Shown here: one piece after another, positions 36,726-49,077 of the stretch
Position numbering within the stretch: position 1 is the first letter of the stretch
Layout of the letters: the number at the start of each line of letters is the position of its first letter
Source of the DNA: Monomorium pharaonis
Taxonomy: Eukaryota; Arthropoda; Insecta; Hymenoptera; Formicidae
Length of the DNA stretch: 64,000 bases
Assembly: GCF_013373865.1 (NCBI RefSeq)
Contig: NC_050471.1
Span: forward strand, 8,221,307 to 8,285,306
Direction of reading: 5' to 3'
Notes under the pieces: model-generated
Told to the model about the DNA's origin: nothing
Databases searched by the model: none
What the model saw: the letters and a program-made list of their open reading frames with translations, nothing else
Program-made: the position numbers and the translations under genes

Positions 36726-37573
36726 TAGGGTTGAGAACTAACGAGTAACTTGTAACGAAGTTACAGTTACAGTTACTTTTTTAATAACTAATAACTTAAC
36801 TTCGTTACTTTTCTCCATCTGTAACTTAACGCAGTTACATTTTTTTAATAACTAATAACTATTTTGATAGTTACTTTAATAGTTACTTTTTTTGAAACAT
36901 GTGCTAAAATTTTTAATCAACCGGAAAAAGTCAAGTTTACACAAAAGGAATTGTATCGATTCTTAAAATCGAATAATTGCAATATTAATATGCTAAATAA
37001 TTACGCTACAATTAAGAAACTTTTTATTAAATATAATACAGGCATTTTCTGCATCTGTGGAATATGTTTAGCATCGGCTCTATAATGACGCCACAAAGAG
37101 GTTATCTTAATGATGATATATTTGAATATATTAAATTCTATAAAATTAATAAAAATTTTTATGAAAATTTTGTAACAAAAAAATATATGAATCAATGTAT
37201 GACAGCCAATGTTACGTTATATTTCATTTAATTCTGATAACAGTAACATATGATTTAGACTTTTACTTTTACAAAGTTCTTATTTAGTGTACATAAAATA
37301 ACTTGTTAAAGCACATAATTAAGCACGTACTGTACAACAGTTAGTAAGGTATAAAATATAAGATTCTTATTTCTTATATTTAAAATAATGTACAATTATT
37401 TAAGAAAAAAGTAACTGAAAAGTAACGACTCGTTAATAGTTTTTTGTAACTGTAACTGTAACGAGTTATTTTTCAAAATTGGTAACTTAATTGTAACTGT
37501 AATTAGTTACTTTTTCAATGAAAAAACTGTAACTGTAACTAGTTACTTTTACAAAATAACTTTTCCAATCTTG
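36726..37573 (+). mobile_element. hAT transposon relic with 8 bp target duplication
   Basis: Starts TAGGGTTGAGAA and ends TTTTCCAATCTTG (complement CAAGATTGGAAAA), with many subterminal AGTTAC/GTAACT repeats at both ends. It is flanked by GTTTGAAC (36718-36725) and GTTGGAAC (37574-37581), an 8 bp duplication with one mismatch. The interior keeps decayed hAT transposase C-terminal (dimerisation) sequence: KKLFIKYNT, then ASVE, FSIGSIMTPQRG, DDIFEYIKFYKINKNF, in shifted frames with a stop. Most of the transposase is deleted, so the element is dead or non-autonomous. Confidence 0.8.
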
Positions 37574-37697
37574 GTTGGAACATTAATTATGAATTTCAAA
37601 TTATGAATATTAATTATGAAGATTCATAAAAATTTTTAGCAATAAGCTAAAGCTTGTTCCAAATTTTTTTAAAAATTGAAAAAATATAATATGTAAC

Positions 37698-37738
<41 letters not shown>
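37698..37738. repeat. (TA)n microsatellite
   Basis: Uninterrupted TA dinucleotides over about 40 bp. Confidence 0.9.
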
Positions 37739-37739
<1 letters not shown>

Positions 37740-38233
37740 TATTGTAAAAATTATTTTTTAAAAGCAAGATTTATAAATAATTTTAAAGGGAAGAACTAAA
37801 AGAAAGAGAAACTTGTATTTATTTGGATTGGCACTTAAAAATGGCAGGTAATGAACGTCCTATTGTCTTAAACTCTAACACGTGGCCTCCATAATAACGG
37901 GAAAACCCGTAGTGGAGAGCTCTTTTGTACGCATCGAGGCCACACATTTGGCGATGGCGGCGGCGGCAGCGGCAGCGGCGGCTGCGGTGAATCGATTTCC
38001 CGGTACGTGCAGTAAACGACCGCGGAACGTTTACCGCCGTGTATCGTCGCGAGGCCATTTCGGATAGGAAATGCCGCTGGAATTTCCGGTGAGTTCGACG
38101 CGTCGCGACGCTCTTCCCGGGCGAAACAGCGAAGAAAGTAGTCCGCCACACGTGGCGTTAAATGCGAAAGTCCGATCGATCGGAGTGTGATAAATCATGC
38201 GTAGTGCGAGACGCGAGAGTCTCATCACTATCC

Positions 38234-38303
38234 ATGGGAGAAATCTTTGGAAATTTGCGAGATGAAAGTATCTACGCGCGTTCGCAAAATTGTAACGCTA
38301 ATT
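38234..38303 (+). other. Candidate first coding exon in a small CpG-rich island
   Basis: ATG at 38234 opens 23 codons (MGEIFGNLRDESIYARSQNC...) and ends at a consensus donor T|GTAAGTT (38304). The island at 37880-38300 is CpG-rich with a GGC-repeat (37952-37986). No downstream partner exon is identified. It might be a distal exon of cactus copy 1 or of an unknown gene. Confidence 0.25.
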
Positions 38304-38393
38304 GTAAGTTTATTTGATTTTTCTTTTCATTATTGGTGCAATTAGGAAAATCAGTTATTGCTGTTGTAAATTATATAATTACACGGAAGAAAC

Positions 38394-38612
38394 AAATTTA
38401 TTAAAGTATCTAAAAATTTAGCTGTAGCTACAGCCTTGAAAATAATAATTCTATTAGATCATCGACATATGTAGAGCGCTCAAGCAGGTTGCTGAACATT
38501 TTTTACAACGATGCTCATCCTTCGTAATTATTTTGATAATAATTTTGATCTAACAGAATTATTTTCAGACTTGGATCTGTACAGCTAAGCTTTTACATAC
38601 TCAATAATTGTT
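38394..38612. mobile_element. Palindromic MITE, third family
   Basis: Arms near 38394-38460 and 38544-38612 are inverted repeats: AGTATCTAAAAATTTAGCTG with CAGCTAAGCTTTTACATACT, and TGAAAATAATAATTCTATTAGATC with its counterpart GATCTAACAGAATTATTTTCA. About 220 bp and non-coding. Confidence 0.75.
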
Positions 38613-41534
38613 AGCTCATAATGACATAATTCGTTATTATGCTATCATATAATTTCTTCTTTTATGTAATTCATTTGGACACATTTTTCCGCGAGTTTCT
38701 TTTATCTAGGATTTAACATTTTATCCAGCCCTTAAAATTTTTTACTTTAATTGTTATTATAATAATTATATTTTTTGAACTACTGTTTTTTTTTTAATTA
38801 GTATTAATCTCCGGACTCTGAAAATTTTTTCCGTTGACTTATTTCTTCTATAAGGAAGGTGGGCAAAAAGTGCACGCAATTTTATCGAATAAGAAAAAAA
38901 AAGAATCTTGTCCAGACATCTATCGATTCTGGGAACGAAGAGCAAAGCTCGATTGATACGAAATTACAGTACTCTATACTGATAGCTTATGATTTAATTT
39001 ACTAGATAACGTCTGTACACGCGTCTCGACTTAAGGTATAACAAGATCCCAAAGTAACATCATAATGGCGAAAAGTAATTTGTAAAATGTAAAGAAAGAA
39101 GGAGGGGATCGTTGATACATTTTTTTCGAAATCCCCGCTCAAGAGCTTTCACTGATGTTCCACGTGTATGTTCGATGAGAATTCCTGATTAATTTGGTAT
39201 GCGTATGATAACAGCACTTACGCATGAAAGTGAATTACTATGAAGCAAAAAAGTGACAGTAGCGATAATGTGACTTATGCGCACACGCGCGCGCACATTG
39301 AAAAACATTGTTACATAAGAGTTCACGCACATCGGTACTAAACGTGCAAGGACGAGCCTCTCGACATGCGTTTCGCATTCTCGAAAAATAACGGGATATT
39401 TATAATCACAGTTGCCATCTTTTGATTGGTATTTCTCTTTGTTCAATATAATAAAAATGTATGTATATTTAATTTGGATATTTCCTTATAAACAAAAGTC
39501 AGTGAACTCAAAGTTCAAAATAATCAATCGGCGATTTTTTCCTTTTATCGGAGATTTTAAAAGCCAAAAAATTTAGCCAGAGATAACCAGAGAAGATAGT
39601 AAGGTATTCATGTGTATAAACATATATAACTTCGAGTCTTGCGCTATTTCTCGACAATTCGCTATTATCTCTTTATTCAAATTTGCAATTGAGGGTACAA
39701 TTATTCAAGTAAATTAGATGAGAAAACTAAAAAAAATGTATTTTTAAACTTTTTACTTTTGGTTTTTGCAATTTAATTAATTGTTATCGACAGTTATAAC
39801 CGGTTTTAACAAGTACTCTCGATCTATTCATAAAAATTATGATGAAATAGAGATAAGTTTATTGAAGCTTTGACGTAACTTCAGGAAAACACCCAAGCAA
39901 ATTAAAATGATATCATAACAAATTGACATGAAAATTACTTCAAAATGGTAATTAAAAGTCAGTTTTTTATCAGTCGCAATTTATTTTAAGGTCATGGGAT
40001 TTTGATATTATCATAACGTATTATTCTGCCTGTATCTCTCTCTTCATCGTGATTTAATAGATAATATAATTGAGAGAAATTGTTGAAATTTGTTATAATC
40101 ATTATTCACAATTAATTAATTTATAGAAACAAATAAAGAATAGGAAAAACAATTTTTTGTCCTTAAAATGTAATTAGTCCAATGTTAAAATTCTTTTTTT
40201 CTCAACAAATGGTCGTGTGCTATTTCTTCCACGAACGCGGCACGTTCCGTCATGTCGGACTTTCCTTCGCAGTCCGTTTTATCTGTGGTAAATACCAATG
40301 TCGTAAAAAGTACAAAAGAAAATCTTCACACAACCGCAGAGAACGCAAATACTCAGTGGATATTCCCTTTAAATTCCCTAAGACATTATCTGGCTCTATT
40401 TGATTTGTTATTAATTCCGATAATAAAGCCTTTAAATCTTTCATTTTAGAATGCTAAGCTCTAAACTTGACATTCTTTTTCGGCAAAGCATTCTTGACGT
40501 TACCTATAAAGCTGGTGTTGTCTCAATCCCTAAGTTTTAAGCGAGTTGATCAGATCAATTTTTTGATAGCATTTTCTTCTCTTTTCAAAGATTAAAATAT
40601 TTAAATACCTCAAAAAAAATTAATAAGTAAAAATTAATAAATAACAGAACAGCTCCCATTTCTTGATCCCTTTACACGTTTGTTATTTTGGCTGGTGAGA
40701 CATAGGGGCAGCGACTTTTCGATTTGGCCTGCTATAATAGTTGTAATATTATTGTTTTATTTTATAATAATTGTTTTTGCAATATTAAAATAAATGTCTA
40801 TGAAGAGGTGAATGTCTCTCTTGAACTCAAAAACTGGCATAAAGGATATTTTTCTTTTTCTTCTTTAACATATGTCATTTATACGAAATATTTACAAGTT
40901 AATGTATATGAGGACTTCTAATAAAAGCTTTTTACTTCGATATAAAACATTTTTTGTTGCTTATACAAATATTACAAAGATTAAATTAAATTAGATTTTT
41001 TTTAAATATAGATTTTATATTGAAAAAAAATATTACTGTACAAACTATGGATTTTAATTTTTTAATTATCTAAACAAATTTATCTAAACAGATTACGTTT
41101 TTATTACTAATATAATACAACGTTTAGCTTCCGAGAAATAAAAGGGTGTTACTTTAGAAAGTCTATGTCAATAAATTGACAATCTTCCTCTGTCTCTTAT
41201 ACAAGATTTTAAGATATCATATTTCAGAAACTTATGAGATACATGATCAAGAAGATATCTTTTAAAAATCTGAAAGGTATCTCATGTGACAAAATATAAA
41301 AAATATCTTTAAAAATACCTTTTAGATATCTTCTAGGTATACCTTAATGATATCTTCAGTAAGATATCTTTTAAATATCTACAGGACTTTGATGTTTTAC
41401 GTTTCATGCGAGATATACGCACGGGTTGACGACGCGTTTTCTTCATAATTTAGCCGCCTTATCTACTTATGGAACAAGAGTCCGTGTATCGTATCGCTTG
41501 CACGGTGGACAGCCACGCAGCTGGCCGTGCCCGA
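38613..41534. other. AT-rich intergenic stretch upstream of cactus copy 1
   Basis: Overlapping open frames at 40250-40449 on both strands are unrecognised. At 41210-41385 there is a degenerate array of GATATCTTTTAAA-like units. No gene is supported. Confidence 0.35.
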
Positions 41535-41541
41535 GGTTGAT

Positions 41542-41551
41542 GGGTTTTCCC
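41542..41551 (+). promoter_or_regulatory. kB site upstream of cactus copy 1
   Basis: GGGTTTTCCC is a perfect palindromic-type Rel/NF-kB (Dorsal-like) site, about 600 bp upstream of the initiator. It sits inside GAGGTTGATGGGTTTTCCC, nearly identical to the block upstream of copy 2 (52621-52638). Confidence 0.65.
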
Positions 41552-42133
41552 GCACCCCTACTCCATTCACTCAAGAATTACCGCCACACGCTCCGCTGCG
41601 CGCACGCGCGCCCAAGCGCGCGATTCCATCGAGGTGCCTAGCTCGAACAAACGAAGGTGTCGTCTGAGCCCCGCTACCCCGGTGATATCAAAAAATCGGC
41701 TAGCCTCGTTATTAAAGGAGTCTTCTCGCAAGAAAGAAAATCGATAGTGATAGCCTATGGGTCCCGTTCCACATACGGGACGCGATAACGCGAGATATGG
41801 CGCGCTGATATCCGCAATCGCGTACTCGCGTGCTCGTCTTTATCGGTGCGCGTGCACTTATCGTGGATTCACCCGTCGTTTCCGGGAAAAAAGGAGGGCG
41901 GGGGGGAGTAATTTCGCACCGTTTCATTTATCCGCAGATACGTGCGAGACCTTCTTTATAGCTGCGCTAAGTGATATCTTTTGTATTTAAGGTAAAAAAA
42001 AAAATTTAGAAAAAGAAATGAGGTCGCGAAGAGATAAGGCTCTAGGCACGTCCCTGCGGACTCGGCGCGCCGCGCATGCGCGCGGTAGAGGCTGCCTGTT
42101 TAGCAACAACGCGCTCTCTCTTTTTCTCCGCCG

Positions 42134-42160
42134 ATCAGTTCGTTCTGAGATCACGAGACG
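42134..42160 (+). promoter_or_regulatory. Initiator and start region of cactus copy 1
   Basis: GATCAGTTCGTTCTGAGA followed by CACGAGACG contains a TCAGTT initiator (presumed +1 A at 42137). The same block, GATCAGTTTGTTTCGAGACG, precedes copy 2. This gives a roughly 715 nt unspliced GC-rich leader before the ATG at 42853. Confidence 0.55.
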
Positions 42161-42852
42161 GTACGAGAGCTCGTTCGTGTCGCGCGTGGCCACACGAAAC
42201 GAACGCGTCGCACACGACGATCGAACGACAAGGCGCGCGGACGCACTCCCCCATCTTGTTTCCTTCGGCAGTGGGCGGAATAGAAAAGAGAGAAGCTCGG
42301 CTCCAAAGTCGAGGAAAGGCGCGTTTTCGTAGTGTACGGTGAAAGGCGTCGAAAAAGCCAAAGTGGAACGAGATAGAAAGTCGGACGCGCGCCATTCGAG
42401 GGAGCGAGAGAGACGGAGCGAGCGACCTGTCGACGAGGGAAGGGGGAGCGGGCCAAAGTGCGGGGCACAGCTGTTCCCGTGGAAGGAGGAGGGGAAAGAT
42501 CGCGCCGAATAAACGCGTCGACGACAGCGAACGAACGGAAGAGGACGTCGGGGAACTCGACCGTACGGAAGGAAGTCGAACGACACGTCGCGTTCCACCC
42601 GAGAACCCGCGCGCGGCATCGAAGGTTATCGTATACGCCGACGAGGAACGGAGGTTATCGCGTGACGGCGCCAGTCGCGAGTTCGCGAGCGGGTTAAATT
42701 CTCGTCACGCGACGAAAGGAAGAGAGAGAAAGAGAGAGAGAGTGCGGAGGAGAAGCGCGAAAGCATCGATACGACAGGTGTCCGGGAAGGGAAAAGTCCC
42801 GTTAAGAAAGGAGGTTATTTTCTTGCGCGAGCGACGACGGGAAATAGAAAAG

Positions 42853-45606
42853 ATGTGGCGTCCGACGAGTAGAGATACCCAGATGGAGGAACGTATTGCA
42901 GAGAGCGACGAGGGGAAGCAGCGGCGGTGGAAGCGCGACGACGACCGTTGCAAGTGCGAGGACGAGGACGAGGAGGAGTCGTCGGGCAACGTCGACTCCG
43001 GGTTCCTGTCGGGCGGCAATCTGCAGTTCAGCGGCGAGATCACCGACTCGGGGTTGTTGCAATCGCGCGAGGAGGGACGGTGGGGGGAGGGGGAGGGGAG
43101 GTGGCAGGTGGCCGGTGGCGAGGTGACGACGGCGACGACGACGACACCGTCGTCAGCATCGTCATCGTCAACTACGGCGGCGTCGGCGACGACTATCGCC
43201 GACGAGAAGCCAATGAGGGCGATCATCGACAGCGGCGTGGTGGACCTCGACCTCACCGAGACCCTGAGCCAGCTCAACTTGAAGCAGGTTACCCTGAACC
43301 CGCTCGACGCCAAGACCCCGACAGCGCCCGAGCTGTTGCCCGTCAGCGCGAGCTTCGCGCGAGCCGACGAGGACGACGCGCCGTTCGTCGTTGAGGAGGA
43401 ACGTCACCGCGCGCCGGTGACGAGCGCCGACGAGCACCCGTGGCAGCTCTACTATACGCAGGACGACGACGGTGACACGTGAGTGAGATTATTTCGTTTA
43501 TCTCGTTTGTTAACTCTGGAGGCGGACGGACGCGTAGGCGACCGTTGCTTGGATTTTTTTTTTTTTGCATCGAAATTGAACTGGAAATTTAATAGCGAAT
43601 AATAGTGTTTCTTAGAGACATTCGTCGAGGCGCACGTCATAGTTTTTTTATACAGTTGTCTTTCATTAGATACTGTCACACAACGTGACATTAAAAAATG
43701 AGAAACATTTTTAAGTTTTTATTATTATTTTTTTTCCAAGTGAATTTATTGCAATAATACCGCATTTTGAAACGAATAAATTCACTATAATTTATATAAT
43801 TTTCAAAATTCTTAAAATGTTTTTGTTTATTTTATTTTTAATTTATTGTTTCTTACCTTCTTTAAAATTTTTGCTGATTTTAGAAATGAAAGAGATAAAC
43901 GTACACATTTATCAAAAAAACGAATTGAGAAATATAAGTTTGTATCTTTTCTTTCCATCGTGTTAAACGTTTTGTCTTTTCGACGTCGACCACGCGTCCC
44001 TCTCCGGCCACTCGAGTCGAGGAGGATCCGTTAGCTCGCGATCCTGTTAATGGCTCATTGCGACCGCGATCAACCGGTCCAGGGTCGAACATCACGCCGC
44101 GATGCCACGCGACTTGACGTGGGAATACCGGGGAATAATTAGCGGCGGTCGTAACATAACTCAAAAAGCGATGAATAAGTTTGAAATTTGAAATTCATAC
44201 TCATATTGTCACCGACAAATCGAGCACGGCGAGTCATATCCTCGCGTCACTATTATCTCGCGACCTGACCTTTTTTGCGCTTTCTTCTTTTTTTTTTCTT
44301 CTTTTCGCAACCGTACCGTACAAACGTAATCAATTTTAGTATCGTCGTACACAACAGCGTGACGCAAATGAAATAATCTGAATACGAATAACGTATTCGA
44401 CGTTGCGCTAAGCTGGCTCGTTGACCGTTCGCTCCGACGAAACGAGTCGCTTCGTTTTTCGCCTGGAAATTCAATAACAACAACAACGATGAATCGCGCA
44501 CGGTGACGCAGAAAAAAAAAGGAGGAAATATTTTGCGACGACAACAACGGATGCGTGCGCGAGTATTAATCGTCACAAATACTCCGGCGGTTAGAATTAA
44601 TAAACAAGTGGCACACGATACGTGTCTCGAGTTTCCCTCCTTGCCGCTTCCTCCTCTTACGTAACGTATTGTTTTGCACAGGCAATTGCACATCGTGATC
44701 ATGCAGGGCTTCGTGGAGGCCGCGCTCTGCCTAATAGGGATGGCCCCCGATCCGTGCCTGTTGGACACCCTGAACGACGACTGGCAGTCGCCTCTCTACC
44801 TGGCGGTGCTGACGCACCAGCCGCTAATCGTCAGGCGGCTGATCCTAGCGGGCGCGGATCCTTCCGTCAGGAATCTACGCGGAGACACAGCCCTCCACCT
44901 GGCCTGCAGGAGCGGCGACCTCGCCTGCGCCAAGGCCCTCACCGAACCGTTGTCCCCGATAGAGAGGAACAGGCTGACGCCCGGTCAGACGGTGCCCGGC
45001 TTACCGCAAAATTTGGAGCAACGAAATTATAATGGTGAGTGCTCGATAAATTTTCAGACTTTTAGCTTATTTAGTAACGAGGATAATTGAGGAACAAGAG
45101 CGATATTCATTAACGGAGTGTTTCCTACCGGAAAAAATAGGGGAGAAACCATGGAGTTTCGAGGGAATTTGTTATCTTCTACCCTTGAAAATCACACGGG
45201 ATTTTATTGATGCTGATAGCTTTTGAAATTTTACTTTTAAATTTAAAAATTTTTTCACAAAATTGTTTATTTGATCACTTTTTCTCAATAATGCAAAACG
45301 TCGACGTCAGTTAGCAATAAATATACCAAATATACCAAATAGCAATAAATATTCAAATCTACATACACTCGTTTGTCCATTTTTCTGTGATTCACGAATT
45401 TTTGTCAAAAAGCAAAAAAACATCAGTGACAATAGGTCAATCGGTTTAAACTTGTATTGCGTGTTCAATTACACTTTTGAATTCTATATTTCTGGTAAAC
45501 TAGATCTATGTATTACGGACAAATTGTTACACGTTATATTTAGTTTATATTTTTTTGACATTTTAAAAAAAATTTAATATTTAAAAACTTTCTAATTGTA
45601 GAGAGA

Positions 45607-45652
<46 letters not shown>

Positions 45653-48600
45653 AGAGGACTAAGGGAAACATTAGGAGATATAATTAGATAAAAAATTCTT
45701 TAATTTTTGATTCTCTATTTTCTAATCCTAGAATTCTTTTGCAAAATTTGAATAAATATCCGGCAAGATTAGGAGAGAATAAAATAAGGTACTGTTTTAT
45801 AACTAAGAAAAAAGTTAATCGATGAAGAATTATTGACATTATATATATTTTATTAACCGCGATTTTTCCTGCGGTAACTATTTGGAAACTTGCAACACAA
45901 TTGCCACTAATCACCGTTAATACGAGAAAAAGATGATCTACGTCCGTGACATAAAGGACGCCGAGGTGGCAATGGAAAATCCCTGCTTTTACACCACGCA
46001 GAATAAGTCATATACAAGATATACTCGCGTGGTGAGCGATGATGTTACGATCCGCGCACACGTGGAACTGCGAGTTTCCTATGATTTCATCAAAAAGAAT
46101 CATATGTTCTTCACGTCTTTTTCTCACCTTTAGAAGTTTCAACACTTCGCGAAATGTCGAGGATACGTTCTTTTTGAAGAAAAAAAAAGATGAATATATA
46201 AGTTCTATTAATTTGTGTGTGAGAAATTTGAAAGTTTTTACAGGTATTATGTACCGAGTGTCCAACGATTATATATTATGATAATCGATATAAAATTAAA
46301 TGCCTGTGCCTCACAATATTGAAACACAGCTTTAACTGTTCAAACCGTAAATGATTGAAAAACAAAAGCGAACTTACCGCATAATAAACCTCAAAGTAGA
46401 ATAGAAACGTAATTTCACGCATTATAAATAGATATTATTTTAATAAAAGCTCGGAAGCGTGAAAATTGAAAAAAATATTTTACGTTGGAAATTGAAATGG
46501 TACCAAAAGTAATATGTCTTCAACAAAAGAAACGAATAATAAGCAGTATTTAAAAATGAAAAAAAAGATTTACTACTGAACACCACATCAAATGGGAACA
46601 TCTGGTACAGTTTGGCTGAGTCAATTTGTCTCCGTATAATTGTTGTTACCGTGAGGGTGGTGAGGGGGGGGGGGACTGCGTGATTTGCATATCTGATGTG
46701 ACGTCTTTTGCGTCAAATTTTACACGTGACAAATTTATTGACTCATTAAGCGTTTGTTCCAGGCGGTTTTTTTGATAATAATCATATTTATCCGACACTC
46801 GACGATAATAACGCGGTCACTTACGATCGATAGCGGTGCATACTTCACACTGGGAATTCCTGCCATTATGACGAAAATTTGCGTTCAGATAAACAATACC
46901 GCGACCTCAGCTAAAAGTTACACGATAAAACCGCGAGTCTGCGGGTCTTGTCAGAATACATCGCGTCATTATACTAATTGTGAAAAAAATAATTAATGAC
47001 ATTTACAGGAAAATTTTAAGGAAAATGGATTGATACAGACATTCTTTCCCTGAAACATTCGTTTTGTATTTTGTCGCACCAAAAATTAATAACTGTTTTT
47101 AACTGTATAATACAAGCTTACAAAATTTGAACCAAAACTTTTTAAAAAAGATTTTGTTATAAATTTTTATGCAATTTTTTTCATTTTGAAAAAAGTGTCT
47201 TTATAATTATTGTAAATATTGTTATTAATAATATTAATTAATAAAATTAATAATAATAATATTTATATAACGATTAACAACATGATTTTATATGAAAGAT
47301 TTAATATATGAACGGATTTGAGAAGAAAATATGTCCTCTTTTCAAACTGGATAACTAGAACAGAGAAAGAGAGAGAGAGAGTCGTTTATCGAAATGTTTG
47401 TAGATTTTTTAAAGGCTTGGAAATCCCGCATGTGTAGCGTCATCGTCCGTCGTCGTGTATTCTGCAAATTCGCTCGACGCGGAGTAACGCACGCACGTGG
47501 AATTCGATGGTACGTGGTGTGAGCGATTGTTCCGGAAAGTAATCAATTAATCGAAGCCGAGAACGAAAGATTGCGACCCTGCAATTTCTGCGCGGATATT
47601 ACGACGTAATAGCGCGACATTTTTACGATTAGGGATCGATGATGAGTAAGAAATTAAGTTCTTAGTACGAGAAATCACTGAATCACTCGGGAAATAATCG
47701 CGATTCCAAAGTCCACTCGTTATTTTCTTTTGAAAACAAATTGAACGATCAAAATTGAATAATCGTTCGCAAAACAAGCGATAATTGGCGAAATAAGAAG
47801 AGGCGGTCTTTGAACACACGATTCAATTTTGCGATAGCGCTCTCGGCTGGAAAAAGATTAAACTGTTTGCGAAGGAGAAATTAAGTGTGCAATGCACGTT
47901 TGCGATTTAATTCATTGACGTAGCGATTATTTTAGATTGACGGAGCGTGGCCGAAAGGGAGGAAAAGAAACGATTTTTCTGTAGGAGCGCCGCTCCTGTG
48001 GACGAGTGTGTCTGGCGAACGGAAGCGGAATGTTTCCTCGCGTACAACGGAATCTGGCGTGGCTCCGTGCTTGCGCGCGCGCGCGCGCTCGTTACATTAC
48101 GGAGGAGGGTATGGCCAAATGTTTTCGATATTTAAAAATACCTGCAGGACTATTTGCGTGCCGCGCGCGCGCGCGCGATATTCTCGCGCCTCGCCTCGCC
48201 CCGCCTTGCCTCGGCCGAGCACGCACGGTCGGGAAACCCCACAGCGGCGTCGACGTCGGTGGCTTCCGTCGGACTTTCACCCTTAAAAAATCGAACTCCC
48301 TCTCGTGGCCATGGCCCTAATGACGCCACGGTGGTTCTACCCTAGCCTGCTCCAGATTTCAAGTAGTCACGTAACGAGTTTCATTGAAGTCTCTTGTAGT
48401 AACGCGTATCTCATCTAGGTAGACCTTAAAAAGTATCCCAAATTTAACAGTAAGTTAAGAATCTCGTCGGGACACCTCGATTCATTCAATGTCGCCGCAG
48501 TTGACCGTGCTCGATTCTCGCACGGTAAAAATTATTACTAAGCGACGCGATATATACACCTCTAGATGCGGCTATACTTGCGAATATACTATACCCGCGC

Positions 48601-49044
48601 GGCGAGCCGCTCGATGGATTTATTTCCGGAAACGAGAGCAACAATATCGACGCGGTGCGCGATGCCACGTGCCGTTATGTCACATTAAATGCCGGTAATG
48701 CGGTGTGTGCAGTTAATTTTAGTAGTTACTTTGATCGGCGCGAGCCTAGTTTGGACCGTGGGACTCCGGCCAAACCTCCGACGACAATGATTCACCGCGT
48801 CTTCCTAGTTCTATCTATATCTCATCGCGAGAATCTTCGAGACATGTGACTTACTCGCATCATTCCGACGTACGTACGTGCGGATTTCTCCCTCTCCCCC
48901 ATCCTCTTTCTCTTCTCTTTTCCGGCTTGCACTAGGAGAGATTGTAAAGAGATTACTGAAATAAATAGATTGTACGTTAAGAATTCAACGATGTGACTTT
49001 CTGTTGAAAGATCATAAAATAGAGAAAGAGATAGACTTAAAGTA

Positions 49045-49077
<33 letters not shown>

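Noticed and set aside
41987..42619. 210-codon minus-strand open frame over the cactus copy 1 leader
   Set aside because: Antisense shadow of GC-rich 5' UTR, Arg/Ser-rich, not shared with copy 2.
42742..42852. Upstream extension of cactus copy 1 from a GTG or further upstream
   Set aside because: The open frame before MWRP has no counterpart before MWQP in copy 2; similarity begins at MW-x-P.
43720..44560. Overlapping open frames in cactus copy 1 intron 1
   Set aside because: Not shared with copy 2 intron 1, low complexity, no splice signals.
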